Source: Veillonella parvula (lineage in GTDB: Bacteria > Bacillota > Negativicutes > Veillonellales > Veillonellaceae). From it: DNA of 9,604 bases. Under the pieces are notes generated by a model. The model did no database searches. It was not told the DNA's origin and saw only the letters and a program-made list of their open reading frames with translations. The position numbers and the translations under genes are program-made. This document shows positions 1 to 7,066 of the stretch, in pieces. Position 1 is the first letter of the stretch; the number at the start of each line of letters is the position of its first letter. The stretch covers positions 1 through 9,604 of the forward strand of contig CAMUQE010000068.1 of NCBI GenBank assembly GCA_947096075.1. The letters run 5' to 3'.

Positions 1-262
1 TATCACCTTTAGTATCTTCTACTAACAAGTTAATTTTTACAGCATTTGCATCAGCATTGATTTCGCTTACAGCCAATTCTGCACCAGCTTTAATAGATTC
101 ACCATAAGCTGCTGCCCCACCAGTTGTTGTTGTTAACAATGCAATTTTAGCTTCATTACTATTCGCACTACCTGCATCTTTATTTCCACCACAGCCAGCA
201 GCAACTGCCATTACACCGGCAAGGCCAAAAATGGCTGCTTTTTTTAACATGGATTTATTCAT
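1..262 (-). CDS. ABC transporter substrate-binding lipoprotein, LivJ-like (N-terminal part)
   Basis: Probable extracytoplasmic solute-binding lipoprotein of a branched-chain-amino-acid-type ABC transporter (periplasmic binding protein fold type I). Only the first 87 codons are in the window; the 3' end lies beyond base 1. The start ATG (260-262) follows a GGAAGGG ribosome binding site. Residues 1-23 form a lipoprotein signal peptide: MNKSMLKK, a hydrophobic stretch, then the lipobox AAGC with Cys24 as the predicted lipidated residue. A Gly/Asn/Ser-rich linker follows. The mature fold begins near residue 38 (AKIALL), and the segment AGAELAVSEINADA and then VEDTKGD match the usual start of LivJ/LivK proteins. 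The first binding loop is unusually Thr-rich (TTTTGG), so the ligand cannot be named. A dedicated promoter lies upstream. The liv permease and ATPase genes would be expected to the left of the window. Confidence 0.85.
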   Translation of the reverse strand, partial: MNKSMLKKAAIFGLAGVMAVAAGCGGNKDAGSANSNEAKIALLTTTTGGAAAYGESIKAGAELAVSEINADANAVKINLLVEDTKGD

Positions 263-305
263 ATTACACCCTTCCTTTAAAACATAAAACTTTGATTCTA
301 TACCT

Positions 306-335
306 ATATTATGAGAAATTTCAATCTTTTGTCAA
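306..335 (-). promoter_or_regulatory. Promoter of the LivJ-like lipoprotein gene
   Basis: On the minus strand a perfect -35 TTGACA (plus 330-335) is followed by TAATAT (306-311) at 18 bases, or ATAATA (307-312) at 17 bases. Transcription would start about 35-40 bases before the ATG, leaving a short leader with the ribosome binding site. This is the best sigma-A-type promoter in the window and separates the lipoprotein gene from the ABC-F gene upstream. Confidence 0.7.
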
Positions 336-357
336 TTAAAAGAAAATGATTTTAATT
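334..357. repeat. Inverted repeat overlapping the -35 region of the lipoprotein promoter
   Basis: The arms AATTAAAA (334-341) and TTTTAATT (350-357) are perfectly complementary with an 8-base loop. Nested inside is AAAATGATTTT (343-353), itself a perfect palindrome around a central G. The repeat touches the -35 hexamer (330-335), where an activator or repressor could act. It is purely A/T in its arms and has no following T-run, so it is a poor terminator for the preceding ABC-F gene. It may be chance in AT-rich DNA. Confidence 0.35.
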
Positions 358-382
358 CCTTAATAATATATAAATTAAAAAG

Positions 383-2302
383 CTATTCACATAGCCGTTC
401 CCACTTCTCATACAATAAATTCAACTCAGTTTGAGTCTCTTCAATTTGTGTGGAAATTTTAGACATTTCATCTAAATCTTGCTGAACTACAGGATTCGCT
501 AATTGCACTTCATACATCTTCATCGTCGCCTCAAGGCGAGCAATTTCAGATTCTACCTCAGCCAATTGTTTTTCAACCATATAAGCATTCGGCTTCTTCT
601 GATTTTCCTCCGTAGATTCTGATGCTGAAAGCAGTAGCTCATTAGTGGAAACAGCTTTGCTATCAACTTTATCGCTCTCAGAGTTTTGCTCATTAGCTAA
701 TGCTAATAAAGCTTCTTGCTCTTTCAACTTTTCCTTGTAGTATGAGTAATTACCGAGATACTCCGTAATTTTACCTTCATCAAGAACTACTGTTTTCGTA
801 GAAACTTGATCCAAGAAATATCTATCATGAGAAATAATAAAGCAAGTCCCTTCAAATTGTTGTAATGCTTCCTCTACAATTTCTCGCGTAGGAATATCTA
901 AATGGTTTGTCGGTTCGTCTAAAATTAGGAAATTATCTCCTTGAAGAAATAATTTAAGCAAAGCTAAACGAGCGCGCTCACCACCAGATAATTCACCTAC
1001 TAGCTTAAATACATCGTCCCCTTTAAACAGGAAAGCCCCAAGCACATTACGAGCCTTATCCTCGCTGTAATTAAAGTGATTAATGATCTCTTCCACTACC
1101 TGCCAAGAATCATGCAGTTCTTCGTGCTCTTGTGAGAAGTAACCGACTTGTACGCGATTGCCAATATCCACATGACCAACTTCAGGGAATAGTTCTCCTA
1201 CGATGGTTTTCACCAGTGTAGACTTACCCGCGCCATTAGGTCCAATAAGTGCTACTGATTCACCTCGTCGAACAACGAGAGAGATATCATCAATAATGCG
1301 ACTTTCACCATATCCGGCAGATAAGTGATCTAAGACTAAAACTTTATCAGCACTCATCGCAGCAGGAGGAAAAGAAAATTTTAAATGATGTGAAGTAACA
1401 GGTGCCTCTAGCCGCTCTAATCGATTTAGTTGAGACTGACGACCACGAGCCATTTTAGACTTGATACCAGCACGGTATTTATCTATATAAGCCTCTGTTT
1501 TCTTAATATACTCCTGCTGCTTTTCATAGGCCACCATATCAGCCTTTAAACGTTCATCACGTTGTTGAATATAGCGACTATAGTTACCACGATAGGTTGT
1601 GGCCTTGTGATTATCTAACTCAACAACACCTGTAACGATACGATCCAGAAAATATCTATCATGGCTGACAATGAGAATACCACCTTGATAGGCAGATAAG
1701 TAACCCTCTAGCCACTCCAGCATATTCATATCTAAATGGTTAGTCGGTTCGTCTAAGAATAAAAAATCTGGGCTACGTACTAACGCTTTAGCTAAATTAA
1801 TACGCGTTTTTTGACCACCTGAAAAAGCATTAGCCGGCTTATCTAAGTCATCATCAGTAAAACCAAGACCATAGACTATGCGCTTTGTCTTTTGCTCGTA
1901 GTCATAACCACCTAGCCATTCTAGACGATTCTGTAAATAATCTAAGCGTTGTAAATCCGATTCGCTAGCCTCTTCGATTTCCAAGCGACTAGTGAGCTCT
2001 TTTAATTGTTTTTCCAATGCATGAACATCAGCCCAAGCCTTTTCTATTTCCGTAGCAAGGCTATCATCTCCAAGATTTACATCTTGTTGTAAATAGCCAA
2101 TACTAGCAACAGGCGACTTGACTACATTACCTTCATCGAGTTCTTCATACCCTAATATGCACTTTAACAAGGTGGATTTTCCAGCCCCATTGGGGCCTAC
2201 CAAGGCAAGTCGATCCCCTTCTTTTATCTCAAAAGACACATTGGAAAATACTTGGCGCACCCCAAATGATTTCCCAAGGCCTATCATTCGAATGCGTTCC
2301 AT
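383..2302 (-). CDS. ABC-F family ATPase (YdiF/Uup-like translation factor)
   Basis: Cytosolic ABC-F protein with two ATPase domains and no membrane segment; members bind the ribosomal E site and relieve stalled or misfolded translation states. Domain 1 has Walker A GPNGAGKST (36-44), signature SGGQ (161-164), Walker B LFLDEP (181-186) and H-loop His214. The charged linker, about residues 242-300, includes ARGRQSQ. Domain 2 has Walker A 354-362, signature LSGGE (438-442), Walker B with Asp462/Glu463, and H-loop His492. Both Walker B motifs continue into TNHLD, typical of ABC-F. A low-complexity spacer (about 535-570) leads to a C-terminal coiled coil (570-639), as in YdiF/Uup. At 639 residues the length is normal and nothing looks broken. 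The ATG follows a perfect AGGAGG 6 bases upstream. It starts 28 bases after the secretin stop, so it is probably co-transcribed. A resistance role cannot be excluded, but the architecture is the housekeeping type. Confidence 0.95.
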   Translation of the reverse strand: MERIRMIGLGKSFGVRQVFSNVSFEIKEGDRLALVGPNGAGKSTLLKCILGYEELDEGNVVKSPVASIGYLQQDVNLGDDSLATEIEKAWADVHALEKQLKELTSRLEIEEASESDLQRLDYLQNRLEWLGGYDYEQKTKRIVYGLGFTDDDLDKPANAFSGGQKTRINLAKALVRSPDFLFLDEPTNHLDMNMLEWLEGYLSAYQGGILIVSHDRYFLDRIVTGVVELDNHKATTYRGNYSRYIQQRDERLKADMVAYEKQQEYIKKTEAYIDKYRAGIKSKMARGRQSQLNRLERLEAPVTSHHLKFSFPPAAMSADKVLVLDHLSAGYGESRIIDDISLVVRRGESVALIGPNGAGKSTLVKTIVGELFPEVGHVDIGNRVQVGYFSQEHEELHDSWQVVEEIINHFNYSEDKARNVLGAFLFKGDDVFKLVGELSGGERARLALLKLFLQGDNFLILDEPTNHLDIPTREIVEEALQQFEGTCFIISHDRYFLDQVSTKTVVLDEGKITEYLGNYSYYKEKLKEQEALLALANEQNSESDKVDSKAVSTNELLLSASESTEENQKKPNAYMVEKQLAEVESEIARLEATMKMYEVQLANPVVQQDLDEMSKISTQIEETQTELNLLYEKWERLCE

Positions 2303-2330
2303 TCACAACCTCCTAATCATTTACTCTTCA

Positions 2331-3653
2331 TTATACCACAGTTGCCCTCACTAACATTAACATTTCTATAGAATCTTTTGTTTTTCGACTATGACGGAAT
2401 AATTTTCCTAACAAAGGGATGTCTCCCAAAATAGGTATCTTTTGTATTTGATGTTGATCTCGATTATCCATAAGTCCACCAATAACAAGCACTTCTCCTG
2501 GTTGTAATCGTACTCTTGTATGTGCTTGACGTGTGCTTATTTTGTAGGCTTTCATTTCAGATACCATAATAGGTGTACTCACTTCTGCATGTATTTTAGC
2601 ATCTACACCACCATCAGCGGTAATGATAGGAGTGTAATTCAACTTAATGCCCACCTCTTCATAACGAGTAGAGCGCTTTCGTTCTCCATTCACTTCTGAC
2701 TCTTCTATAACAGGTATTCTTTCACCTATCAATATATGCGCAGTCTCACCATTGAGAGCCATGATAGATGGCTTTGCAATTAGAACGGCTTTACCTGAGC
2801 TTTCCATAAGACTTAGCTCTGGTTTTACAAAAAACTTATAGGCCTCTCCAGTCGGTGTTTTGCCAAAGGTAACGGCACCATAGGAATGTGTTTTATCTTC
2901 TCCATGACCGGTCAAGCTAAGCCAAGACCATCTAAAACCTTGTTCCTTAGCATAAGATTGTTCCATAGCAATGATGGTAGCTTCCAATTGCACTTGTTTT
3001 GGTTCCTTGTCGATAGCACGTACTAAGGTTTCTACACGTCGCTTTTCTCCGCTCGTCAAATGCATAATTACTTCATTTTGTTCTGAAAGCACTGCCATTT
3101 TATCGTTTTTTACCACTGTGCCTACCACATTTTTCAAAGACTCAGCCGGTAAATGTTCAGGTGATATAACATATAGTTCTCTTTTTTCAAGTGTTTCATC
3201 ATCAGAATCAATAAGAAGTGTGTTATGCTCCTTCAATACGGAGAAATGATATAACTTACCTAGTTCATTAATAATCGCTTCTGGGGATTCTCCCGTTACA
3301 GTGGCCGTAACAGTCCCTTTTAACGATTCTACACCAATTACGGATATACCGTAACTACGACAAATTCCTAAAACGGTTTCCTTTAAGGATGCATTGCGTA
3401 CAGAAATCGTTATGAGTTTGTTCTCAATATTTTTTTCATTTTTAGCTACTTCACCACTATTTACGATGTTTTCAGAACTGCTAGTAGTTATCCTATCAGT
3501 ACTATTAGTAGCTATTCTATCAGTACTATTAGCAAATACCATGAAGGGTGCTACAAGCATTACGACTATCCATAAGCTTATTTGCAATATAACTGTCACT
3601 ATAATCTTATCTATAAATGTTAGGCCTACAAAGCTTATTCGATTCTTAGCCAC
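2331..3653 (-). CDS. Secretin-domain protein (PilQ/GspD superfamily, short form)
   Basis: Outer-membrane secretin subunit, expected to form a multimeric gated channel for a type IV pilus, type II secretion or DNA-uptake system. After a basic start, a hydrophobic segment (about 14-41) ends in VFA, a plausible signal peptidase I site after Ala41. Residues 42-60 hold a short repeated STDRI stretch. Residues 80-148 resemble the STN secretin N-terminal domain (TISVRNASLKETV). Residues 155-215 look like an N1-type ring domain. The secretin core begins near 219 (VQLEATIIAMEQ) and ends with the family's C-terminal hallmarks: RVRLQPGEVLVIGGLMDN (380-397) and KIPILGDIPLLGKLFR (405-420). At 440 residues it is short, with a single ring domain and no obvious pilotin-binding tail. 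The start is GTG at 3651-3653; the next in-frame ATG would be inside the signal segment, and AAGGAGG lies 9 bases before the GTG. It overlaps the preceding GspC-like gene by 19 bases. Confidence 0.9.
   Translation of the reverse strand: MAKNRISFVGLTFIDKIIVTVILQISLWIVVMLVAPFMVFANSTDRIATNSTDRITTSSSENIVNSGEVAKNEKNIENKLITISVRNASLKETVLGICRSYGISVIGVESLKGTVTATVTGESPEAIINELGKLYHFSVLKEHNTLLIDSDDETLEKRELYVISPEHLPAESLKNVVGTVVKNDKMAVLSEQNEVIMHLTSGEKRRVETLVRAIDKEPKQVQLEATIIAMEQSYAKEQGFRWSWLSLTGHGEDKTHSYGAVTFGKTPTGEAYKFFVKPELSLMESSGKAVLIAKPSIMALNGETAHILIGERIPVIEESEVNGERKRSTRYEEVGIKLNYTPIITADGGVDAKIHAEVSTPIMVSEMKAYKISTRQAHTRVRLQPGEVLVIGGLMDNRDQHQIQKIPILGDIPLLGKLFRHSRKTKDSIEMLMLVRATVV
3482..3532. repeat. 24-base tandem duplication inside the secretin gene
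   Basis: Bases 3482-3508 recur at 3506-3532 (period 24) with two mismatches; the core CTATCAGTACTATTAG is identical at 3493-3508 and 3517-3532. It encodes the repeated octapeptide STDRIATN / STDRITTS just after the predicted signal peptide cleavage site. The period is a multiple of three, so copy-number change would alter linker length without shifting the frame. Confidence 0.8.
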
Positions 3654-4483
3654 CGTGATGAACCTCCTTCAGTAATCTCTACGCCACTTGCAGTTATATT
3701 CGACACCGATACTTCTTGCCAAACACTTCCTATACTAACCATTTGTTCCTCTGTACCTTTTCGTAAAATAGCAATATTCTGCGGTCCCTCAATAATACCT
3801 ATAAGCTCTATGGGATGTTGTTTAGCGGGATGACTTACAGTAGTTTGTATACTAGATTTAACTCGCCCAACACTAGTATCTTGCCCCTTTATTTCAATAT
3901 AATTATCTCTATGTTTTTTATTATTTCTTATTTGTTCATATTTTCCATTTCTACGACTTTTATCTACCGCGTTTCCAAGAGTACTCATTACATCATCTGA
4001 CTCATGTAGATTATTATTTATATCAACGAAATCATCATTACTATCTTTAGCTATCTTATTTTGATTAAGTAATGTATCTATAGGAATATCTTTAAAAACC
4101 TCTCGCCAAGAATATGCTCGCTCAACGCCGGTAACATCATATAATAACTGTCCATGAATATCACCTTTTGCTTCTCTTAATTTTACATTTTCTATATCAC
4201 TTTCATCATTAATATGGTTTTTATCTTTTCCGTCTCTATTACCATGAGTTGTTTCTCTTGATAATTTTTCCGAGTTTCGTTCAATTTGATTACCATCTCT
4301 ACTATTAGATTGATCTAAACTAATATGAACATTTTTCTCCTCATGAGGATACAAAATACCAATACCTAATAGAACAATCGTAATAATAAAGAAAATACCA
4401 AGCGCAAACTTATAGTGACGCATAATAAAATACTGTTTATCAATCCACATTTTCATACGGTCTATATAGTCTTGTAAGTTCAT
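3635..4483 (-). CDS. Single-pass membrane protein with GspC/PilP-like C-terminal domain
   Basis: Probably the inner-membrane partner of the downstream secretin. The N-terminus (1-24) is cytoplasmic and basic; one transmembrane helix spans about 25-46 (FALGIFFIITIVLLGIGIL). Residues 47-220 form a long hydrophilic linker rich in Asn, Asp, Lys, Arg and Ser, probably disordered. The last ~58 residues (PIELIGII, then IAILRKG, SIGSVWQEVSV, and GSSRWLRIE) follow the short beta-barrel pattern of GspC homology-region/PilP domains, which contact the N-terminal ring of secretins. There is no PDZ domain. The full-length protein is not one I recognise; the assignment rests on architecture, the C-terminal pattern and the 19-base overlap with a secretin gene. 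The ATG is preceded by AGGAGGTGG (4487-4495), fully complementary to the 16S rRNA tail, so translation should be efficient. The gene begins only about 50 bases after a strong terminator. Confidence 0.7.
   Translation of the reverse strand: MNLQDYIDRMKMWIDKQYFIMRHYKFALGIFFIITIVLLGIGILYPHEEKNVHISLDQSNSRDGNQIERNSEKLSRETTHGNRDGKDKNHINDESDIENVKLREAKGDIHGQLLYDVTGVERAYSWREVFKDIPIDTLLNQNKIAKDSNDDFVDINNNLHESDDVMSTLGNAVDKSRRNGKYEQIRNNKKHRDNYIEIKGQDTSVGRVKSSIQTTVSHPAKQHPIELIGIIEGPQNIAILRKGTEEQMVSIGSVWQEVSVSNITASGVEITEGGSSRWLRIE
3663..3669 (-). promoter_or_regulatory. Ribosome binding site that fixes the GTG start of the secretin
   Basis: AAGGAGG on the minus strand lies inside the last codons of the GspC-like gene, 9 bases before the GTG at 3653. 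It supports that GTG as the start and suggests translational coupling between the two overlapping genes. Confidence 0.65.
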
Positions 4484-4503
4484 AATCCACCTCCTGCTGA
4501 CAT

Positions 4504-4533
4504 ATTCTAGGAAGCCCTTTTAAAATCCTACAA
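4504..4533 (-). promoter_or_regulatory. Weak candidate promoter for the GspC-like/secretin genes
   Basis: TAGAAT (4504-4509) is a fair -10 hexamer. The best -35 at 18 bases is TTGTAG (4528-4533), which matches only partly and overlaps the U-tract of the galE terminator. Initiation here would give a leader of roughly 15 bases containing little more than the ribosome binding site. No better promoter is visible in the 48 bases between terminator and start codon. Confidence 0.3.
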
Positions 4534-4576
4534 AAAAATGACTCTACCAGTCACCACCGTGACTAATAGAGTCATT
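4532..4576 (-). terminator. Intrinsic terminator of pgi-galE
   Basis: Long hairpin: outer stem AATGACTCTA (4537-4546) pairs perfectly with TAGAGTCATT (4567-4576). After a 2x2 internal mismatch, the inner stem AGTCAC (4549-4554) pairs with GTGACT (4559-4564) around a 4-base loop. On the minus strand the hairpin is followed at once by seven T residues (A-run at plus 4532-4538), as expected for Rho-independent termination. It sits 33 bases past the galE stop. The plus-strand side lacks a T-run, so it looks one-directional. Confidence 0.92.
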
Positions 4577-4608
4577 CATTATATTGACAAATCAAAATAA
4601 TTTGTTCT

Positions 4609-5598
4609 TTATTTACTATTAAACCCATCAGGATGAGATGTATGCCACTGCCATGCATCTTTGATAACATCTGCTACATTACTAAATTTAGGATCCCAAC
4701 CAAGTAAGTTTTTAATTTTTTCAGAAGAAGCAATTAATGTTCCTGGATCACCAGCACGACGTTCACCATATTGAACAGGAATATCGATACCTGTAACCGC
4801 TTTTGCAGTCTCAATGATTTCTTTGACAGAAAATCCATTGCCACTACCAAGATTAAATACTTGAGATTCTCCGCCTTTACGCAAGTAGTCCATAGCCAAT
4901 ACGTGAGCAGCTGCTAAATCATTGACATGAATATAGTCTCGTACACATGTGCCGTCAGCCGTATCATAATTAGTACCAAAAACTGTAATATGTTCTCTTT
5001 TACCGCGAGCCGCATCTAACACAAGTGGAATCAAATGAGTTTCCGGATGATGATCTTCCCCAATCATACCAGATGGATCTGCACCGGCCGCATTGAAATA
5101 ACGCAACGCAATATATGTAGAACCATAGATAGAACTATAATCAGATAACATTTCTTCAATCATCAATTTAGTACGACCATATACATTTGTTGGTTGTAAT
5201 TGAGTATCTTCTCGAATAGGCACTACCTTTGGCTCACCATACACAGCAGCGGTACTAGAGAATACAAAATGCTTTATACCCGCGGTACGAGCAGACTCAA
5301 TAAGATGATAGGAACCAACTACATTATTTTCATAATAAATAGCTGGATTTTGCATGGATTCACCAACTTGTGAATGGGCGGCAAAATGCATGACACCCAA
5401 AATATTATGGTCTTTCATAATATGTACTAGTTTAGGATCAGCAATATCCATATTGTAAAACTTTACCCCTTCAGGAATGGATTCTACATGCCCCCGAGAT
5501 AGGTTATCTACAATGATTGGCGTATATCCTGCTTGTTGTAAAGCTCGTACTGTATGACTTCCAATATAACCAGCACCACCTGTTACTAAAATATTCAT
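4609..5598 (-). CDS. galE: UDP-glucose 4-epimerase
   Basis: Cytosolic extended short-chain dehydrogenase that interconverts UDP-glucose and UDP-galactose with bound NAD. The 329-residue length is normal. The nucleotide-binding motif TGGAGYIGSH lies at 6-15, with Asp31 for the NAD ribose. The Ser/Thr of the catalytic triad is Thr116 in FSSTAAVYG, and Tyr140/Lys144 (YGRTK) form YxxxK. Other GalE hallmarks are RYFNAAGADP (166-175), GEDHHPETHLIP and GTCVRDYIHVNDLA. In the substrate pocket the position aligning with E. coli Tyr299 appears to be Leu288 (in GDPGTLIASS), as in GalEs that can also accept N-acetylated UDP-sugars; this alignment was done by eye. The ATG follows GGGGGAGGA and lies 11 bases after the pgi stop, so the two are very likely co-transcribed and coupled. 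A strong terminator follows. Product would feed LPS or surface polysaccharide. Confidence 0.96.
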   Translation of the reverse strand: MNILVTGGAGYIGSHTVRALQQAGYTPIIVDNLSRGHVESIPEGVKFYNMDIADPKLVHIMKDHNILGVMHFAAHSQVGESMQNPAIYYENNVVGSYHLIESARTAGIKHFVFSSTAAVYGEPKVVPIREDTQLQPTNVYGRTKLMIEEMLSDYSSIYGSTYIALRYFNAAGADPSGMIGEDHHPETHLIPLVLDAARGKREHITVFGTNYDTADGTCVRDYIHVNDLAAAHVLAMDYLRKGGESQVFNLGSGNGFSVKEIIETAKAVTGIDIPVQYGERRAGDPGTLIASSEKIKNLLGWDPKFSNVADVIKDAWQWHTSHPDGFNSK

Positions 5599-5609
5599 AG
5601 TCCTCCCCC

Positions 5610-7046
5610 TTATGAATTATGTACATCCTTTGCTTGAGCCAATTTAGGCCCGATGAGACGTTTATAAACCTCAACACCTGGTTGGTCAAAGGCATCAACA
5701 CCAGCAAAAATAGACTCGAAATAAACCGCCCAACAATGCATAAACATAATTTCCCCTAAATGGAATGCATTTAATGTTGGCACTGTTATAGTCATATTAA
5801 AGCGATTGTCGCTAGACAAGGCTTCTCTATTAGCATCTAAAGCAATATTTAAAATATCACAAATACCTACATCAGATAAAGAGCGTAGACGTTCATATTG
5901 ACTATAAGAATCTGGAACAATGAGATTATGTTTCCAGTCTTTCACCTTAATAAATTGAACGACTTTATTGAGGCGTCCCTCTTGATGTTCTTGTACTTGA
6001 GCATGCATATCCATAGTACCTACTGCAGCTACTGGTGTACGGCCATATGGCAAACAAGTATTACTCATCTTGCCAAGCGATTCGGATAAGAGCTGCACAT
6101 ACCAATCAGATAATGAGTGAAGCGCTTCACTATAAGGCATAAATACTTCAATAATACGACCATACCGTTCAGATGCAATATATTTTAATAAGGCACTTAA
6201 TAAAGCAGGATTTTTGAAAATATCCTCTTCCTGACATGCCGCATCCATAGATGCAGCGCCGGCTAAGAAGCCTTCAATATCAAAGCCTACAAGAGCAGCC
6301 GTTACAAAGCCTACCTCTGTAAATACAGAGAAGCGACCACCTACTCCATAAGGAATGCTATAGGTCTTCCAATTATTTTCTATCGCCATAGAGCGTAAAA
6401 TTGTAGGATGCTCATCATTAGATACATCTGTAACAGCTACCACTTCGTAGTTAATGTTACGTTCTTGTAAGGCCTTCTCCAAAATCATAAAGTTAGCCAT
6501 AGGCTCAATGGTAGAACCTGACTTAGATGTAATAACGAGCATCACCTTATAGTCAGGTCCTTTTTTCTGAGCTTGACATTCTAACGTACGAATAAGCCCT
6601 ACTAAATAATCACCATCCACGTTAAAGCCTGCAAAATACATCCGAGGATAGCCGTCGCGTTCCTCTGCACTATAGTTATTCCAAAATGCTCCACATTGCA
6701 CATCAAAAATAACTTTGCTCCCCAAATAGGAGCCACCAATACCTACAGATACAACTGTATCAATGTTGTGGCGTGCATAGTCACGCAATTCGTAAAGACG
6801 TTTTAACATATCTGGTGTATTGATACCATCTTCCGAAATATAGGGAAGTTGATAAAATAATACGGGTTCAGGCAAACCGTCTTTAGAAACATGACCTTCT
6901 TCATAACCTGTAGAACGTAAAATATTGGTATGGCGCCACACATTTTGAATAGCTCGTTCAAAATTATTAACGTCTCGTTCTTGTATGCAACTTTCATTAT
7001 ATATGTTAGCGTAATCTAACTCGAATCCTGATTGTAATCGCAACAT
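5610..7046 (-). CDS. pgi: Glucose-6-phosphate isomerase
   Basis: Cytosolic enzyme interconverting glucose-6-phosphate and fructose-6-phosphate. Numbering from the ATG at 7044-7046 gives 478 residues, within the bacterial range. Visible motifs: GIGGSYLG (102-109); phosphate-binding SKSGST (174-179); GGRFSVFTEVG with Arg238; catalytic Glu322 in SESLGK; GTMDMHAQVQEHQEG with the ring-opening His348; and FDQPGVEVYK ending in Lys462. The His motif resembles the GTxDQHSQxQ form seen in Thermotoga-type Pgi rather than the E. coli form. The frame can be opened one codon earlier at a TTG (7049), but AAGGAGA is 6-7 bases from the ATG and only 3-4 from the TTG, so the ATG is preferred. It leads galE by 11 bases. 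In a host that does not ferment sugars it would supply glucose-6-phosphate from gluconeogenesis for nucleotide-sugar synthesis. Confidence 0.95.
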   Translation of the reverse strand: MLRLQSGFELDYANIYNESCIQERDVNNFERAIQNVWRHTNILRSTGYEEGHVSKDGLPEPVLFYQLPYISEDGINTPDMLKRLYELRDYARHNIDTVVSVGIGGSYLGSKVIFDVQCGAFWNNYSAEERDGYPRMYFAGFNVDGDYLVGLIRTLECQAQKKGPDYKVMLVITSKSGSTIEPMANFMILEKALQERNINYEVVAVTDVSNDEHPTILRSMAIENNWKTYSIPYGVGGRFSVFTEVGFVTAALVGFDIEGFLAGAASMDAACQEEDIFKNPALLSALLKYIASERYGRIIEVFMPYSEALHSLSDWYVQLLSESLGKMSNTCLPYGRTPVAAVGTMDMHAQVQEHQEGRLNKVVQFIKVKDWKHNLIVPDSYSQYERLRSLSDVGICDILNIALDANREALSSDNRFNMTITVPTLNAFHLGEIMFMHCWAVYFESIFAGVDAFDQPGVEVYKRLIGPKLAQAKDVHNS

Positions 7047-7052
7047 CAAATA

Positions 7053-7059
7053 TCTCCTT
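7053..7059 (-). promoter_or_regulatory. Ribosome binding site of pgi
   Basis: AAGGAGA on the minus strand gives normal spacing to the ATG at 7046 but is too close to the TTG at 7049. This decides the start in favour of the ATG. Confidence 0.65.
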
Positions 7060-7066
7060 CACTGAC

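Noticed and set aside
123..135. Short GTT trinucleotide run in the lipoprotein gene as a phase-variable tract.
   Set aside because: Only about four units and in-frame, so length change would not switch the gene off.
383..2302. ABC-F protein as an antibiotic-resistance determinant.
   Set aside because: The linker is of ordinary length and the C-terminal coiled coil fits housekeeping YdiF/Uup-type proteins; no mobile context is visible.
2118..2354. Plus-strand open frame opposite the start of the ABC-F gene, plus other plus-strand frames of 60-93 codons.
   Set aside because: They lie antisense to well-supported genes and their proteins resemble no family; they are frame shadows.
4578..4583. 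Perfect TATAAT on the minus strand just before the galE terminator, as a promoter for the secretin operon.
   Set aside because: No -35 at 16-18 bases, and the transcript would run straight into the terminator hairpin.
4584..4613. Plus-strand TTGACA (4584-4589) with a TTTATT about 18 bases later, as an antisense promoter into galE.
   Set aside because: The -10 is weak, no plus-strand gene follows, and such matches are common in AT-rich DNA.
5504..5707. Minus-strand 67-codon frame bridging the pgi end and galE start.
   Set aside because: Out of frame with both genes and covering their conserved residues; no family resemblance.
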